Under the pieces are notes generated by a model. That model was not told the origin of the DNA. It did no database searches and was given only the letters and a program-made list of their open reading frames with translations. A DNA stretch of 64,000 nt from Henckelia pumila (Eukaryota; Streptophyta; Magnoliopsida; Lamiales; Gesneriaceae): assembly GCF_033568475.1 (NCBI RefSeq), contig NW_027331831.1, forward strand, positions 3,968,001 through 4,032,000, given 5' to 3'. Below, piece by piece: positions 10,435 through 21,036 of this stretch. Within the stretch, counting starts at the first letter, position 1, and each line of letters opens with the position of its first letter. Made by a program: the position numbers and the translations under genes.

Positions 10435-11852
10435 GTGCATTGGTGGAGTAGCGGATCGGTTGACTAATCGTTAAAAGTTTGATTTTTTTTACTATATTTT
10501 TTCGGACGAGTGCCACAAAGTTTGTCCAGTACGGTTTATTGGTCTGATTAGCGAAATTTGCAGGCTATTGCATTAGTTCGAGAATTTACTCAATACATAT
10601 CAAATAGTGGTGAATTCATGTTCTCACGTCATGAATAAGTATTTATTTTTGTAAAGTATAATATTATGAAACAAGAGAAAAAAAGAACTGAATATGTTTT
10701 TTTAGTTAAAATCATAATTGTTGTTAAAATATTTTTGGTTCTTAAATATTTTGTAAACTCTTCAAGTTCCAATCATTCAAGATTGGGTGATGCTACATGC
10801 ATGTACAATCGAGGTTTACACATTAGACTTGAAATTACATAAATATCCTTAATGTATTTTGAAAAAATATTTTTCAAATAAAATGGAGGGATAATTTTGT
10901 AATTTCTTGTGCAGTGTGTAATCCAATATTGTGTAACTCAATGTGTATATGGTAGCGTTTCCTTCAAGATTAAGCGTGGGATAAAATATGATTATATGAA
11001 AGATACCGTCAAGATGAGATAATAAATGTTAGTTGTGCTATTATGTGATGTAGAAAATTGGTCTTGAAAGTTGGTTTGCCCGAAATGTGATTTTTTTTCA
11101 TCACCCTATGGGCAATGTGGCTTTTTAGTTTTTATCATCAAATTTTTTATAAAATTTTCTTTTATAAGATTTTTTAAAGAATTTTTTTTAAATTTCTTTT
11201 TTTTATAAGAAATAAATTTTCTATTAGCTACTTAAAATGCAAGTCTTCGCTTATATGATGCACTCAATATTATCTGATTTTAGGGAAAATTGCAAATTTA
11301 GTTTGATATATTTGTCACTTTGCGATTTTGGTCCTCTATGTTTTCACATTTCAGTTTTAGTCCTCAATGTTTTGATTTTTTGCAATTTCGGTCCTTTTTA
11401 TTCAAAAATGCTTACGTGGCACTGTACATGTCAGCTCCACATCAGCACTGAATTGGTGCCACGTCAGCGCCACGTCGGAAAAAGGACTAAAATTGCCAAA
11501 AAAATAAAGATAGCAGACTAAAACTGAAATCTGAAAATATAAAAGACTGAAATCGCAAAGTGACAAACATACAGGACCAAAAAAGCAATTTTCCCTATGA
11601 TTTTATGCAAGTATCACACAATTTTTTTTGCTTGAATATTCCACAACAACAATTGATGTAACACACCCAAACCATGCGCCAAATAGATCATTAAAGATAC
11701 GGGAGAAAATTTGTAAATTTTTTTTCAAAAAAAATCGAACAAAATCACTCAACAAAGTTTCCATCTTTGGAGGAATTAACTTTCAGAATTAATTTTTAAG
11801 GATTATAAAATATAATTTATGTGTAAACTATATTTCGCGAGACACATGCATA
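10435..11852 (+). repeat. Segment A: left copy of a 1.4-kb direct duplication
   Basis: From gtgcattggtggagta at 10435 to gacacatgcata at 11852 the sequence matches 19342-20752 nearly base for base, with scattered substitutions and small indels (a few percent). It contains the MITE at 11283-11595 but no gene. It ends exactly where the Copia-2 internal region begins. Confidence 0.92.
11283..11595. mobile_element. Palindromic MITE (313 bp), copy in segment A
   Basis: The termini GGGAAAATTGC and GCAATTTTCCC are inverted. The arms pair over most of the element (for example gtcactttgcgattt with aaatcgcaaagtgac). An 8-bp word TGATTTTA precedes the left end and recurs two bases after the right end, which would fit a hAT-type duplication. 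The central part is rich in cacgt words. The same insertion is present in segment A', so it predates the duplication. Confidence 0.8.
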
Positions 11853-12094
11853 AAAAGCCAACTAGTCATACTACGTAGTCCCATTGCTTCGCGATGTTTG
11901 TCAAATAATGGTCCTGGCATGAGCTTAGTAAGTGGATCAGCGATATTGTCTGCAGAGGCCACTCTCTCGATAGTGATATCTCCTCTTTCCACGATCTCCC
12001 GGATGATGTGGTATTTTCTCAGTACGTGTTTGGATCTTTGATGAGACCTTGGTTCCTTTGCCTGAGCAATAGCACCCGTGTTGTCACAGTACAC
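11853..12094 (-). pseudogene. Copia-2 RNase H, C-terminal part
   Basis: This reading carries YCDNTGAIAQAKEP, RSKHVLRKYHIIRE and DPLTKLMPGP, the usual end of Copia RNase H. It is one frame off from the piece at 12019-12882. Compared with Copia-4 a base is missing near 12110 (plus aacagttcagg against aacagcttcagg). The final codons run into segment A at the breakpoint. Confidence 0.85.
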
Positions 12095-12882
12095 CGGGAC
12101 TGGACCAACAGTTCAGGAATAATGCCCAAATCTTGGACGAAATTCCTCATCCAAACGGCCTCTTTAGCAGCAGCTGATGCCGCAATGTATTCTGCCTCAG
12201 TGGTGGAATCCGCTGTGGTGTCCTGCTTGGAACTCTTCCAAGAGACAGCACCGCCATTGAGCATGAACACAAATCCAGAGGTTGACTTCGAGTCATCCAC
12301 GTCATTTTGGAAGCTAGAGTCGGTATAGCCTTCCAATTTCAGATCTCTTCCTCCATAAACCATGAATACATTCTTAGTTTTTCTCAAGTACTTAAGAATA
12401 TCCTTCACGGCTTTCCAATGCATTTGACCGGGATTGGCTTGATATCTGCTCGTGACACTCAGAGCAAATGCCACATCCGGTCTGGTAGATATCATCCCAT
12501 ACATGATACTCCCTATGGCTGACGCATATGGTATGTGTGTCATTTTCTCTATCTTTTCGTCAGTCTTGGGACACATAGACTTGGATAGAGAGACTCCATG
12601 ACACATAGGTAGATGTCCTCTCTTGGACTCATCCATTGAAAACCTTTTCAATATAGTGTTGATGTAGATAGCTTGAGTAAGTCCTATCATTCTCTTAGAT
12701 CTATCTCTATAGATCTGTATCCCTAGAATATAGGACGCCTCACCCAAATCCTTCATCGAGAATCTACCTGACAACCATATCTTTGTTGACTGCAACATCC
12801 CTACATCATTTCCAATGAGTAAGATGTCATCAACATAAAGTACTAAGAATGTCACAGCATCCTTAACTACTTTCTTGTACAC
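12019..12882 (-). pseudogene. Copia-2 RT palm and RNase H
   Basis: The polymerase box is LYVDDILLIGND. It is followed by SMKDLGEASYILGIQIYRD, the YASAIGSIMYGMISTRPDVA segment and RNase H motifs GYTDSSFQ and STTEAEYIAAS. The last 30 codons are out of frame after the 1-bp loss near 12110. The upstream codons continue in frame to the stop at 12985. Confidence 0.9.
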
Positions 12883-12984
12883 GCACGGTTCCTCTGGGTT
12901 CTTGATGAAATCAAAGTCCTTTATTGTTTCATCAAATTTCTGGTTCCAACTTCTTGATGCCTGTTTGAGACCATAGATCGATCT

Positions 12985-13347
12985 CTAAAGCTTACATACC
13001 TTATGCTCGCTTCCCATGGATGTGAATCCCTCGGGCTGCATCATATAGATTTTTTCCTTAATGTTTCCATTAAGAAATGCAGTCTTCACATCCATTTGCC
13101 ATATCTCATAGTCATACCATGCTGCTATAGCAATAAGGATTCTTATGGACTTGAACATTGCGACTGGTGAAAAAGTTTCATCATAGTCAACTCCTTGTCT
13201 TTGAGTATAACCTTTTGCTACCAATCGTGCCTTGTAGGTCAGTACCTTACCATCAGACCCAAGTTTTCTCTTGTAGATCCATTTACACCCTATTGGAACA
13301 ATTCCATCGGGAGGATCTACTAAAGACCAAACTTGGTTTGTATGCAT
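12985..13347 (-). pseudogene. Copia-2 RT fingers
   Basis: This holds the N-terminal RT region (GCKWIYKRKLGSDGK, YKARLVAKGYTQRQGVDY, WQMDVKTAFLNG). It is bounded on both sides by amber codons. The one at 12985-12987 replaces a CAG that Copia-4 keeps. The one at 13363-13365 is shared with Copia-4. Confidence 0.9.
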
Positions 13348-13362
13348 CGAATCTATTTCCGA

Positions 13363-15207
13363 CTACATAGCTTCAAGCCATAAATTCGAATCCGCATCAG
13401 AAATTGCTTCCTTGAAGTTTCTTGGATCACATCCAATGTCGGGTTCACTTTGATCCCCTTCAAGAAGAAGACCATATCTAATAGGAGGCCTAGAAGTCCT
13501 CTCTGATCTTCTAGTAATAGGCGTGTCTTGTGATGATTCTTGAGGTATAGGATCGTTATTTTGTATCTCGGGTTCTTCTCGAATTTCTTCGAGTTCCATC
13601 ATCTTGCCTTTCTTATCCAATAAGAACTCCTTCTCCAAGAAGGTGGCATTCCTTGAAACAAACACTTTTGTTTCAGTAGGATGATAGAAATAATATCCGA
13701 TTGAATTCTTCGGATACCCTACAAAATAACATAAGGTGGATTGACTATCCAACTTATCTCCCACTGTCTGCTTCACGTAAGCAGGACATCCCCAAATCCT
13801 CAAGTACGAATACTTAGGAGCTTTGCCATTCCATAACTCGTATGGTGTTTTGTCCACTGCTTTAGTGTGGACGTTTTTCAACAACAATACCGCCGTTTCA
13901 AGAGCATAGCCCCAAAACGAAGGTGGGAGCTCAGTGAAGCTCATCATAGATCGAACCATGTCCAACAAAGTTCGATTGCGACGCTCTGAAACACCATTCA
14001 GCTGAGGTGTCATAGGAGGAGTCCACTGAGAGAGAATCCCATTCTCTTTTAGATAATCCAAGAACTCGGTACTTAAGTATTCTCCACCTCGATCTGATCG
14101 AAGTGCTTTAATACTCTTACCTAGTTTGTTTTCTATTTCAGCCTTGAATTCTTTGAACTTTTCAAATGATTCAGACTTATATTTCATCAAATATAAGTAC
14201 CCATACCTAGAATAATCATCAGTAAAGGTAATGAAGTAGGTGTGACCAAATTTTGTACCAATACTAAATGGTCCGCAAACATCTGTATGGATCAAATCCA
14301 ATAGATTTTGACTACGCTCTGGCTTTCCTTTGAAAGGAGATTTAGTCATTTTTCCTTTGAGGCAGGACTCACAAGTAGGTAGAGAGTTAATATCAGACAT
14401 ATCAAACATGCCCTCTCCCACTAGCTTGTTCATCCTCCTTGAAGAAATATGACCTAGCCTAGCATGCCAAAGGTTTGCCGGGTTTTGATTATCAATTTTC
14501 CTTTTATTTGTTGTTACCGGTTTATCAACATAATTAATTGGAAAGTCTTTTAATTTTAAGCTATATAGATCGTTTTCAAGTTGTCCACATCCAATTAAAC
14601 ATTCGTTCTTGTAAATATTGCAAATCCCATTCACAAAATTGCAAGAAAAACCATCTCTATCAAGCATAGAAATAGAAATAATGTTTTTAAACAAATCTGG
14701 CACATATAAAACATCTCTAAAAAATAACTTAAAATCATTCTGCAAAATTAAACAAATGTCTCCCACAGCTTTGGCTTCAACTCGAGAACCATTTCCGAGC
14801 CTCAGCTGGGTCTCACCCATCCTAAGCTTGCGACTTCTTGTCATCACCTGCAAATTATTGCAAATGTGAGATCCACATCCGATATCCAATACCCAAGAAG
14901 TAGTATTAAGTGAAACACTTATTTCAATATAAAACATACCCTTCGCAGTTTGCAACTGCTCGAGATATTCCTTGCAGTTACGTTTCCAATGACCGGGTTT
15001 CTTGCAGTGATGACAAATATCCTTGGATTTTTCCACTTTTGAAGCCTTTGTCTTGTTTTTCTTCTCGGGTCCGGTTTTCTTGGATGGGGCAGAACGTTTC
15101 TTACCCTTTGCACTTGGCCCCTTCTTAGCAGAAGAAGAGGAGCCCACCAAGAGAACTGGTTTATCCTTCTTTAAAGTGGCTTCATAAGTTACAAGCATAT
15201 TGACCAT
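13363..15207 (-). pseudogene. Copia-2 gag zinc knuckle, protease and integrase
   Basis: In order: a Lys-rich stretch, the CCHC knuckle CHHCKKPGHWKRNC, the protease (SWVLDIGCGSHIC), the pre-integrase domain (NLWHARLGHIS, then CESCLKGK) and the integrase core (HTDVCGPFS, RSDRGGEYLS, NGVSERRNRTLLDMV). The integrase C-terminus follows, with WGCPAYVK. The protease reads D-I-G where the active site of Copia proteases is D-T/S-G. The reading ends at TAG 13363-13365. Confidence 0.92.
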
Positions 15208-15222
15208 CTCTTCAAGGGAGGC

Positions 15223-15795
15223 CTATATCTTGTTCATACTGAAATTCACCACAAAACCGTCAAACGATGAAGGAAGAGAGAGAAGTAATAAGTCCACATT
15301 GAGTTCATGCTCCAATACCAATTCAAGCGTTACCAACTTTTGAATGAGCCAAATCACGCGTACCCCATGATCACGGACCGAAGTCCCTTCACACATGCAA
15401 CACGTCATTAACTCTTTTACAGTAGCGAACCTTTCAGCTCTCGATTGAGCCCCAAAAAGTTCCTTGAGTTATGCGTGAATGTCAGCAGCATTCACGGTAT
15501 CCTCAAATCGCCTCTGGCGTTCATCAGACATCGAAGCTTGCATATAGCATTTGGCCTTGATATCATGGTCCCACCATTTATCAAGTTTGGCCAACTCTTC
15601 CGGACTTATATCAGCTGGTGCTTCCTTCGGAGGAGATTTTTCTAACACGTAGAACATCTTCTCCGAGGTCAAGTCAATCTTCAACTTACGGAACCATTTC
15701 GTATAGTTTGCGCCAGTCAGTTTGTTTTGTTCGAGAATAGAGAATAGTGGATTGCGCGAATTCATCTTAATGAAATACTGAAAAGAAACAGACAA
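15223..15795 (-). pseudogene. Copia-2 gag N-terminal and middle part
   Basis: Gag starts at about 15795 (MSVSFQYFIKMNSRNPL). A UBN2-type region follows (LTGANYTKWFRKLKI, AKCYMQASMSDE, VLEHELNVDLLLLSLPSSFD). Stops at 15469 (after the NAADIHA segment) and at 15223 (GAG to TAG against Copia-4) divide it. The reading then passes in frame into 13363-15207. Confidence 0.85.
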
Positions 15796-17484
15796 TAATT
15801 AGTGATTGTTTAATTAATTTACTAAGACATAAAATAAGACGAAATTTATTGTATGAATCTCACTCCCACTATTTTAACGATTTCACTACCCTCTAGTAAA
15901 AACGAGAAACATTTTCTTTAGTGGGAACATGGAGTCCAATTGACAAACTATAGTCCCGAATAATATCACCCAACCATAATTTTCAAAAGGTAGAGCCCAA
16001 TTGCTTCCAAAGCAACCTCCATGTTTTTACCTCATGTCCAATAAGGGCCCAATAATATGACGCCATTTATTGTGACACGTCAAGATGACCCATCAATATT
16101 AAGTTGTGATGGACGGTCTCCATGTGGATCCCCAATAATGTGAGCCAATCCCATGGGAGTTCCACACAACTTACAACATGTGTCGATCCAATGTACAGCT
16201 TTCCGACGAACGGGCCCCCCCAATAATATGAGCCGGACCGTATCCGCGGGTAGCATCTCATACATTGATCGTTGATGGAAGGTAGAAACATTTAAACAAT
16301 ATTTAAATGCCCTTTTGTTTATCTTGATATCAATTTTAAATCATATTTAAAATGAGGGATTTTAATTTCGAAAATTTGTCTCATCATTTAAAATTTGTAT
16401 GCTTGCGGAATTCATACAATTTAGTCTAAACATGCATACAACAATAATATCATATATTATTTTAGGATGATCGATTCCCTTACTAATCGACCCGTGGTTG
16501 CCAATCACGAGTCTAAGTCCAATCCTAGGTAATATGCAAGATGCAATGCAATCCTATTACATTGAGCTTCCAATTTACATTTCTTCGGTCTTTATTGTCT
16601 GCTGGGCCCACCTTTGTCTTCAAATCTTCATCTCCCTCTAAGTCTAAAATTTACAATAAATTTCGATGACAAGCAGGGGATACATATTTAAGGGGTGGGA
16701 ACGAGCCATAAACCAGGCCCACTTTTATTACATATGACAATTCATATTGGGCCATAAACCAGGCCCATTAATAAATTCAACAACAATAATTAAAATCAAA
16801 TGTAAACAACCTAACATACACCTATAATATTGGTCATGACAATCGATCATCCTTATCCAATAATATTTAATTCAAAAATTAATTTATTGGATATCATGCA
16901 ATGACAATAAATATAAATAGATAAAATCATATTTCATACATAAAATCTTATCTTATATATAAAATTATATTTTATCTAGTTTATCCATAAAATCATATTT
17001 TACATATAAAATCCAATTTTATACATAAAATCATATTTTATTATCAATTGTACCAAAATTATTAATTTTATAAAATCTAATTTAATGGATAAAATTTATA
17101 AATTTTTCAAAAATTCAAATTTATCCAAAAATCAATTTTTAAAATTTCGGACTCAAACAATTTGATCCGATGCCTCGTGGACCAATCAAAACCAATTTTC
17201 AATCGGACCAAAAACTAAAATTTCAAAAATTTCAAAAATCAAAAAATTAAATTTTAAAATTTCCGGACTGCCCGGGACAATCCCGGGCAGCCCGGCCTCC
17301 ACGTGGGACAGGGCTGCCCACGTGGAGGTGGGCAGCGATCAAATTGCTGCCCTGGAGCTGCCCCGGGCAGCGACACTCGCTGCCCGATTGCCCTGCAATT
17401 TAATTTAAAATTTTCGTTTTATTTTTATGAAAAATCGAGGCTGGTATAATCGAATAAATTTTAATCGTAAAATTCGAGAACAAC
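15796..17484 (-). other. Copia-2 untranslated leader
   Basis: The stretch between primer site and gag has no open reading of note. It matches the Copia-4 leader at 59772-61415. It holds several AT-rich blocks and one strongly GC-rich hairpin cluster at 17264-17397. Confidence 0.7.
17264..17397. repeat. GC-rich hairpin cluster in the Copia-2 leader
   Basis: Short self-complementary words built on GGCAGC/GCTGCC and CCCGGG recur in about 130 bp (ctgcccgggacaatcccggg, ccacgtggaggtgggcagcg). The flanks are more than 75 percent AT. The counterpart in Copia-4 is at 61167-61318. It lies about 100 bp inside the primer site. Confidence 0.75.
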
Positions 17485-17499
17485 CTGGCTCTGATACCA
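17485..17499 (-). other. Copia-2 primer-binding site (tRNA-iMet)
   Basis: Plus ctggctctgatacca reads in element orientation TGGTATCAGAGCCAG. That is the complement of the 3' end of initiator tRNA-Met, one base from the LTR end. Confidence 0.92.
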
Positions 17500-17500
17500 C

Positions 17501-19341
17501 TGTTGGAACACGGTCGTTCTCCGGATCGAAAAGAAAGTGATACCCATTGCAGCGGAAGTTTTAAAATTTTATATGGAACGATTCTATATGGGTATCAAAT
17601 TCCTACGATTAAAATTGATAACATAAAATTTAAGCAATATAAATTTTACCTCAAAATCTCAAAGCGAGATTATGAACACCAACAGATTAAACTGCTCTTG
17701 TTGTATATCCCAGGAACTGATGAACGAACAATTCTTCAATCAGGTCCACGAACAGAAATTTAATCCCTCTGACAGACTGCACTAGAAAGTCTATCAGAAG
17801 TTTCTACGATGAGATAGAACAGATATGATCTGTTAAATCAGTGCAAATTCAAAAATTCACAGACTAAATTTTCGAACATTGTAGGGGAGAGGGGCGGCCG
17901 AAAACTAGAGAGAAACTCTCTAGGGTTTTCGAAAATTTATGACCTATATTGTTGTCTAATTTCTGCACTGCAATAACTTATTTATAATGTGGGCTGCTAA
18001 CAGCTTAGGACCCATTAGTCATAAGTTCAAGCCTGACAAGCAAAGCCCGCATGTTCAGAAATTAATATAAAATTCATCGTGACTCAGATTGATAAACCAA
18101 TTTCACCAATGTGCACAGAAACTATTTCTGCATCTTTTAAAGTCAAGATAAATTTTCTGAATCCAAATTCAGTGATTTTCAAAAATGTCCATCACTATGT
18201 CATTTTAAGAAATCTTACTCCCTCTATTCTTAAATAAGAAGTCCTACTTCTTTATCCACTAAATTTAACTCTTTAAATTTAATTATCTCAATGGGGATTA
18301 GAAATCCATTACTTGTGGGAACCTCAATGGTTCAGGGATACAGCTAGCCGTGGGCTCACAACTCCTTGTGACTCGGAACAACAATTTCCGACTTACCCAA
18401 CGAATCATGGTAAGAGCGCCTAGCAACATCGCCCCATGATTCCCTAGGTATCACTGATAGTGCCTGCAAGAACCAATAGATTTTGGTTAGCGTATAGTAC
18501 GGTCCCTTCATCCATATATCCCGATCGAATCAACAACCATTGGTAAATCGAGAGTCGTTCGAGATTCGATAACTATGCAATTCATCTTGAAGATCAAATA
18601 TTGACATCGCATGTGCTAATAGGAAACCAAGTAACCTAAAACACATCATGTACTCTGGTCAGAGATTCGTCACACTAATATCTCCTCAGATTGCATAGGA
18701 TATCCACACTCGAAAGTGTGCGGTGAATCCTTGACAACAAAACATCGACTCCTATATGTGTCGTAACTGTACCCAATCCCGACACCTGATGACTCTAATA
18801 GAGTCGGTAAACGAGTCAAAGCACAGTACTAGCATATAGAGTCTCAATGATGTTTCAAGTAATAAGGACTAATTGTGTACAACCAAAACCGCGGACTATA
18901 TCCACTCGATAAGTGATAACCACTTGGAAAGTCCGAATAGGGTAGTTCGATCATTCATCATATGAATATCCATTTGCATGCTTCGAACATCTCTATGTTC
19001 CATACCAATGAAACATGGTACTCGGCATCGCAAATGCTAGTCTCAATCTTGAGCGATCCTTATCCTTATTTGTGGACGGCTCAATTGACTAGAAACTGTT
19101 TAGAATACATAGTGAACATAAGATGTGTTTCATGACAGTGATCTCTCTATATTCACTATCTCATCTTACTTTAGTATATTCAAGGTCTTTATCAAAATAG
19201 CAACAGTATATCATTATATAATAATAAGATAAAGTGAACGCCATTTAAAGAACGTATATTATATTAAACAAAGATTGTTTACAAAAAAAGACTCTCAAAG
19301 CCCTTAGCCACAAGTTGGCTAGTGGGGCATCAACTCTTTCA
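17501..19341 (-). repeat. Copia-2 5' LTR (1841 bp)
   Basis: It runs from TGTTGG to CTTTCA in plus orientation and matches both Copia-4 LTRs over nearly all its length. It borders the primer site on the left and segment A' on the right. A short open reading at 17503-17763 is part of the LTR and not a gene. Confidence 0.92.
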
Positions 19342-20752
19342 GTGCATTGGTGGAGTAGAGGATCGGTTGACTAATCGTTAAAAGTTTGATTTTTTTTACT
19401 ATACTCTTTCGGACGAGTGTCACAAAGTTTGTCCAGTGCGGTTTATTGGTCTGATTAGCGGAATTTACAGGCTAATGCATTAGTTCGAAAATTAATCAAT
19501 GCATATCAAATAGTGGTGAATTCATGTTCTCACGTCATGAATAAGTATTTATTTTTGTAAAGTATAATATTATGAAACAAGAGAAAAGAACTGAATATGT
19601 TTTTTTAGTTAAAATCATAATTGTTGTTAAAATATTTTTGGTTCTTAAATATTTTGTAAACTCTTCAAGTTCTAATTGTTCAAGATTGGGTGATGCTACA
19701 TGCATGTACAATAGAGGTATACACATTGGACTTGAAATTACATAAATATTCTTAATGTATTTTGAAAAAATATTATTCAAATAAAATGGAGGGATAATTT
19801 TGTAATTTTTTGTGCAGTGTAATCCAATATTGTGTAACTCAATGTGTATATGATAGCGTTTTCCTTCAAGATTAAGCGTGGGATAAAATATGATTATATG
19901 AAGATACCGTCAAGATGAGATAATAAATGTTAGTTGTGCTATTATGTGATGTAGAAAATTGGTCTTGAAAGTTGGTTTGCCCGAAATGTGATTTTTTTCT
20001 TCACCCTTTGGGCAATGTGGCTTTTTAGTTTTTATCATCAAATTTTTTATAAAATTTTCTTTTATAAGATTTTTTAAAGAATTTTTTTTAAATTTCTTTT
20101 TCTTATAAGAAATAAATTTTCTATTAGCTACTTAAAATGCAAGTCTTCGCTTATATGATGCACTCAATATTATATGATTTTAGGGAAAATTGCAAATTTA
20201 GTCCGATATGTTTGTCACTTTGCGATTTTGGTCCTTTATGTTTTCACATTTCAGTTTTAGTCCTCAATGTTTTGATTTTTTGCAATTTCGGTCCTTTTTA
20301 TTCGAAAATGCTTACGTGGCACTGTACATGTCAGCTCCACATCAGCACTAAATTGGTGCCACGTCAGAGCCACGTCGGAAAAAGGACTAAAATTGCCAAA
20401 AAAATAAAGATAGCGGACTAAAACTGAAATCTGAAAATATAAATGACTGAAATCGCAAAGTGACAAACATACAGGACCAAAAAGCAATTTTCCCTATAAT
20501 TTTATGCATGTATCACACAATTTTTTTTGCTTGAATATTCCACAACAACAATTGATGTAACACACCCAAACCATGCGCCAAATAGATCATTAAAGATACG
20601 GGATAAAATTTGTAAATTTTTTTAAAAAAAAAATTCGAACAAAATCACTCAACAAAGTTTCCATCTTTGGACGAATTAACTTTCAGAATTAATTTTTAAG
20701 GATTATAAAATATAATTTATGTGTAAACTATATTTCGCGAGACACATGCATA
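19342..20752 (+). repeat. Segment A': right copy of the 1.4-kb duplication
   Basis: It starts directly after the Copia-2 5' LTR with gtgcattgg and ends with gacacatgcata. The flank of the subtilase gene then continues (gaataggcc). It is a near-identical direct repeat of 10435-11852. The left neighbour of copy A (aaatt at 10430-10434) is probably the original left flank of the insertion site. Confidence 0.92.
20183..20494. mobile_element. Palindromic MITE, copy in segment A'
   Basis: This is the orthologous copy of the element at 11283-11595, with the same GGGAAAATTGC/GCAATTTTCCC ends and only a few differences. It was carried along by the segmental duplication and is not an independent insertion. 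Confidence 0.8.
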
Positions 20753-20847
20753 GAATAGGCCAAGCTCGATCGCCCCCAATTAGAATACATGGATATATAT
20801 ATATAATATAAATTAAAGTACTAATTAACCCAAGATTTGAACAACTA

Positions 20848-20981
20848 TCTTCTTGTTGCGATCAAGCAGCGGAGTTACCAATATAATTCTACGGCCATGC
20901 ACCCTTGTTTTTCCAGGCCGGCTGCTGATCAAATCATGTAATTAAACTGGCGTATATTATAATTATTATGTATATATATAT
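20848..20981 (+). promoter_or_regulatory. Probable promoter of subtilase gene 1
   Basis: A block at 20848-20880 (tcttcttgttgcgatcaa, then cagcggagttacca) recurs upstream of subtilase gene 2 at 27341-27373 with three substitutions. A second block, ggccggctgctgatcaaatc near 20917, also has a counterpart. A TATA stretch (tatatatatag, about 20971-20981) lies some 60 bp before the preferred ATG. Conservation between paralogues while the surroundings diverged suggests cis elements or 5' UTR. Confidence 0.55.
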
Positions 20982-21036
20982 AGTGCTTATGGATCACTCA
21001 TTTAATCAAGAAATAATACATACATCATTTCTAAGC

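Larger units (their letters stand above)
11853..19341 (-). mobile_element. Copia-2: BARE/Angela-like Copia element lacking its 3' LTR
   Basis: A complete 5' LTR (17501-19341) and a tRNA-Met primer site are followed on the minus strand by gag, protease, integrase, RT and RNase H. The end of the internal region is cut at 11853, shortly after the RNase H end, so the purine tract and 3' LTR are missing. The closest relative in the window is Copia-4. LTR length (1.84 kb) and the pol motifs fit the Angela/BARE group. There are stops at 12985, 13363, 15223 and 15469 and a 1-bp frameshift near 12110, so it is not functional. Confidence 0.9.

Noticed and set aside
11237-11521. Open reading of 94 codons, repeated at 20137-20421
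   Set aside because: It runs through the palindromic MITE; its duplication follows the segmental duplication, not gene conservation.
17485-17499. tRNA gene signals near the LTRs
   Set aside because: These are primer-binding sites complementary to the tRNA end; no cloverleaf is present. The same holds at 41014, 49390 and 61416.
20968-21036. Upstream ATG of subtilase 1
   Set aside because: It overlaps the TATA stretch and would bury the signal peptide; the ATG at 21037 matches gene 2 better.
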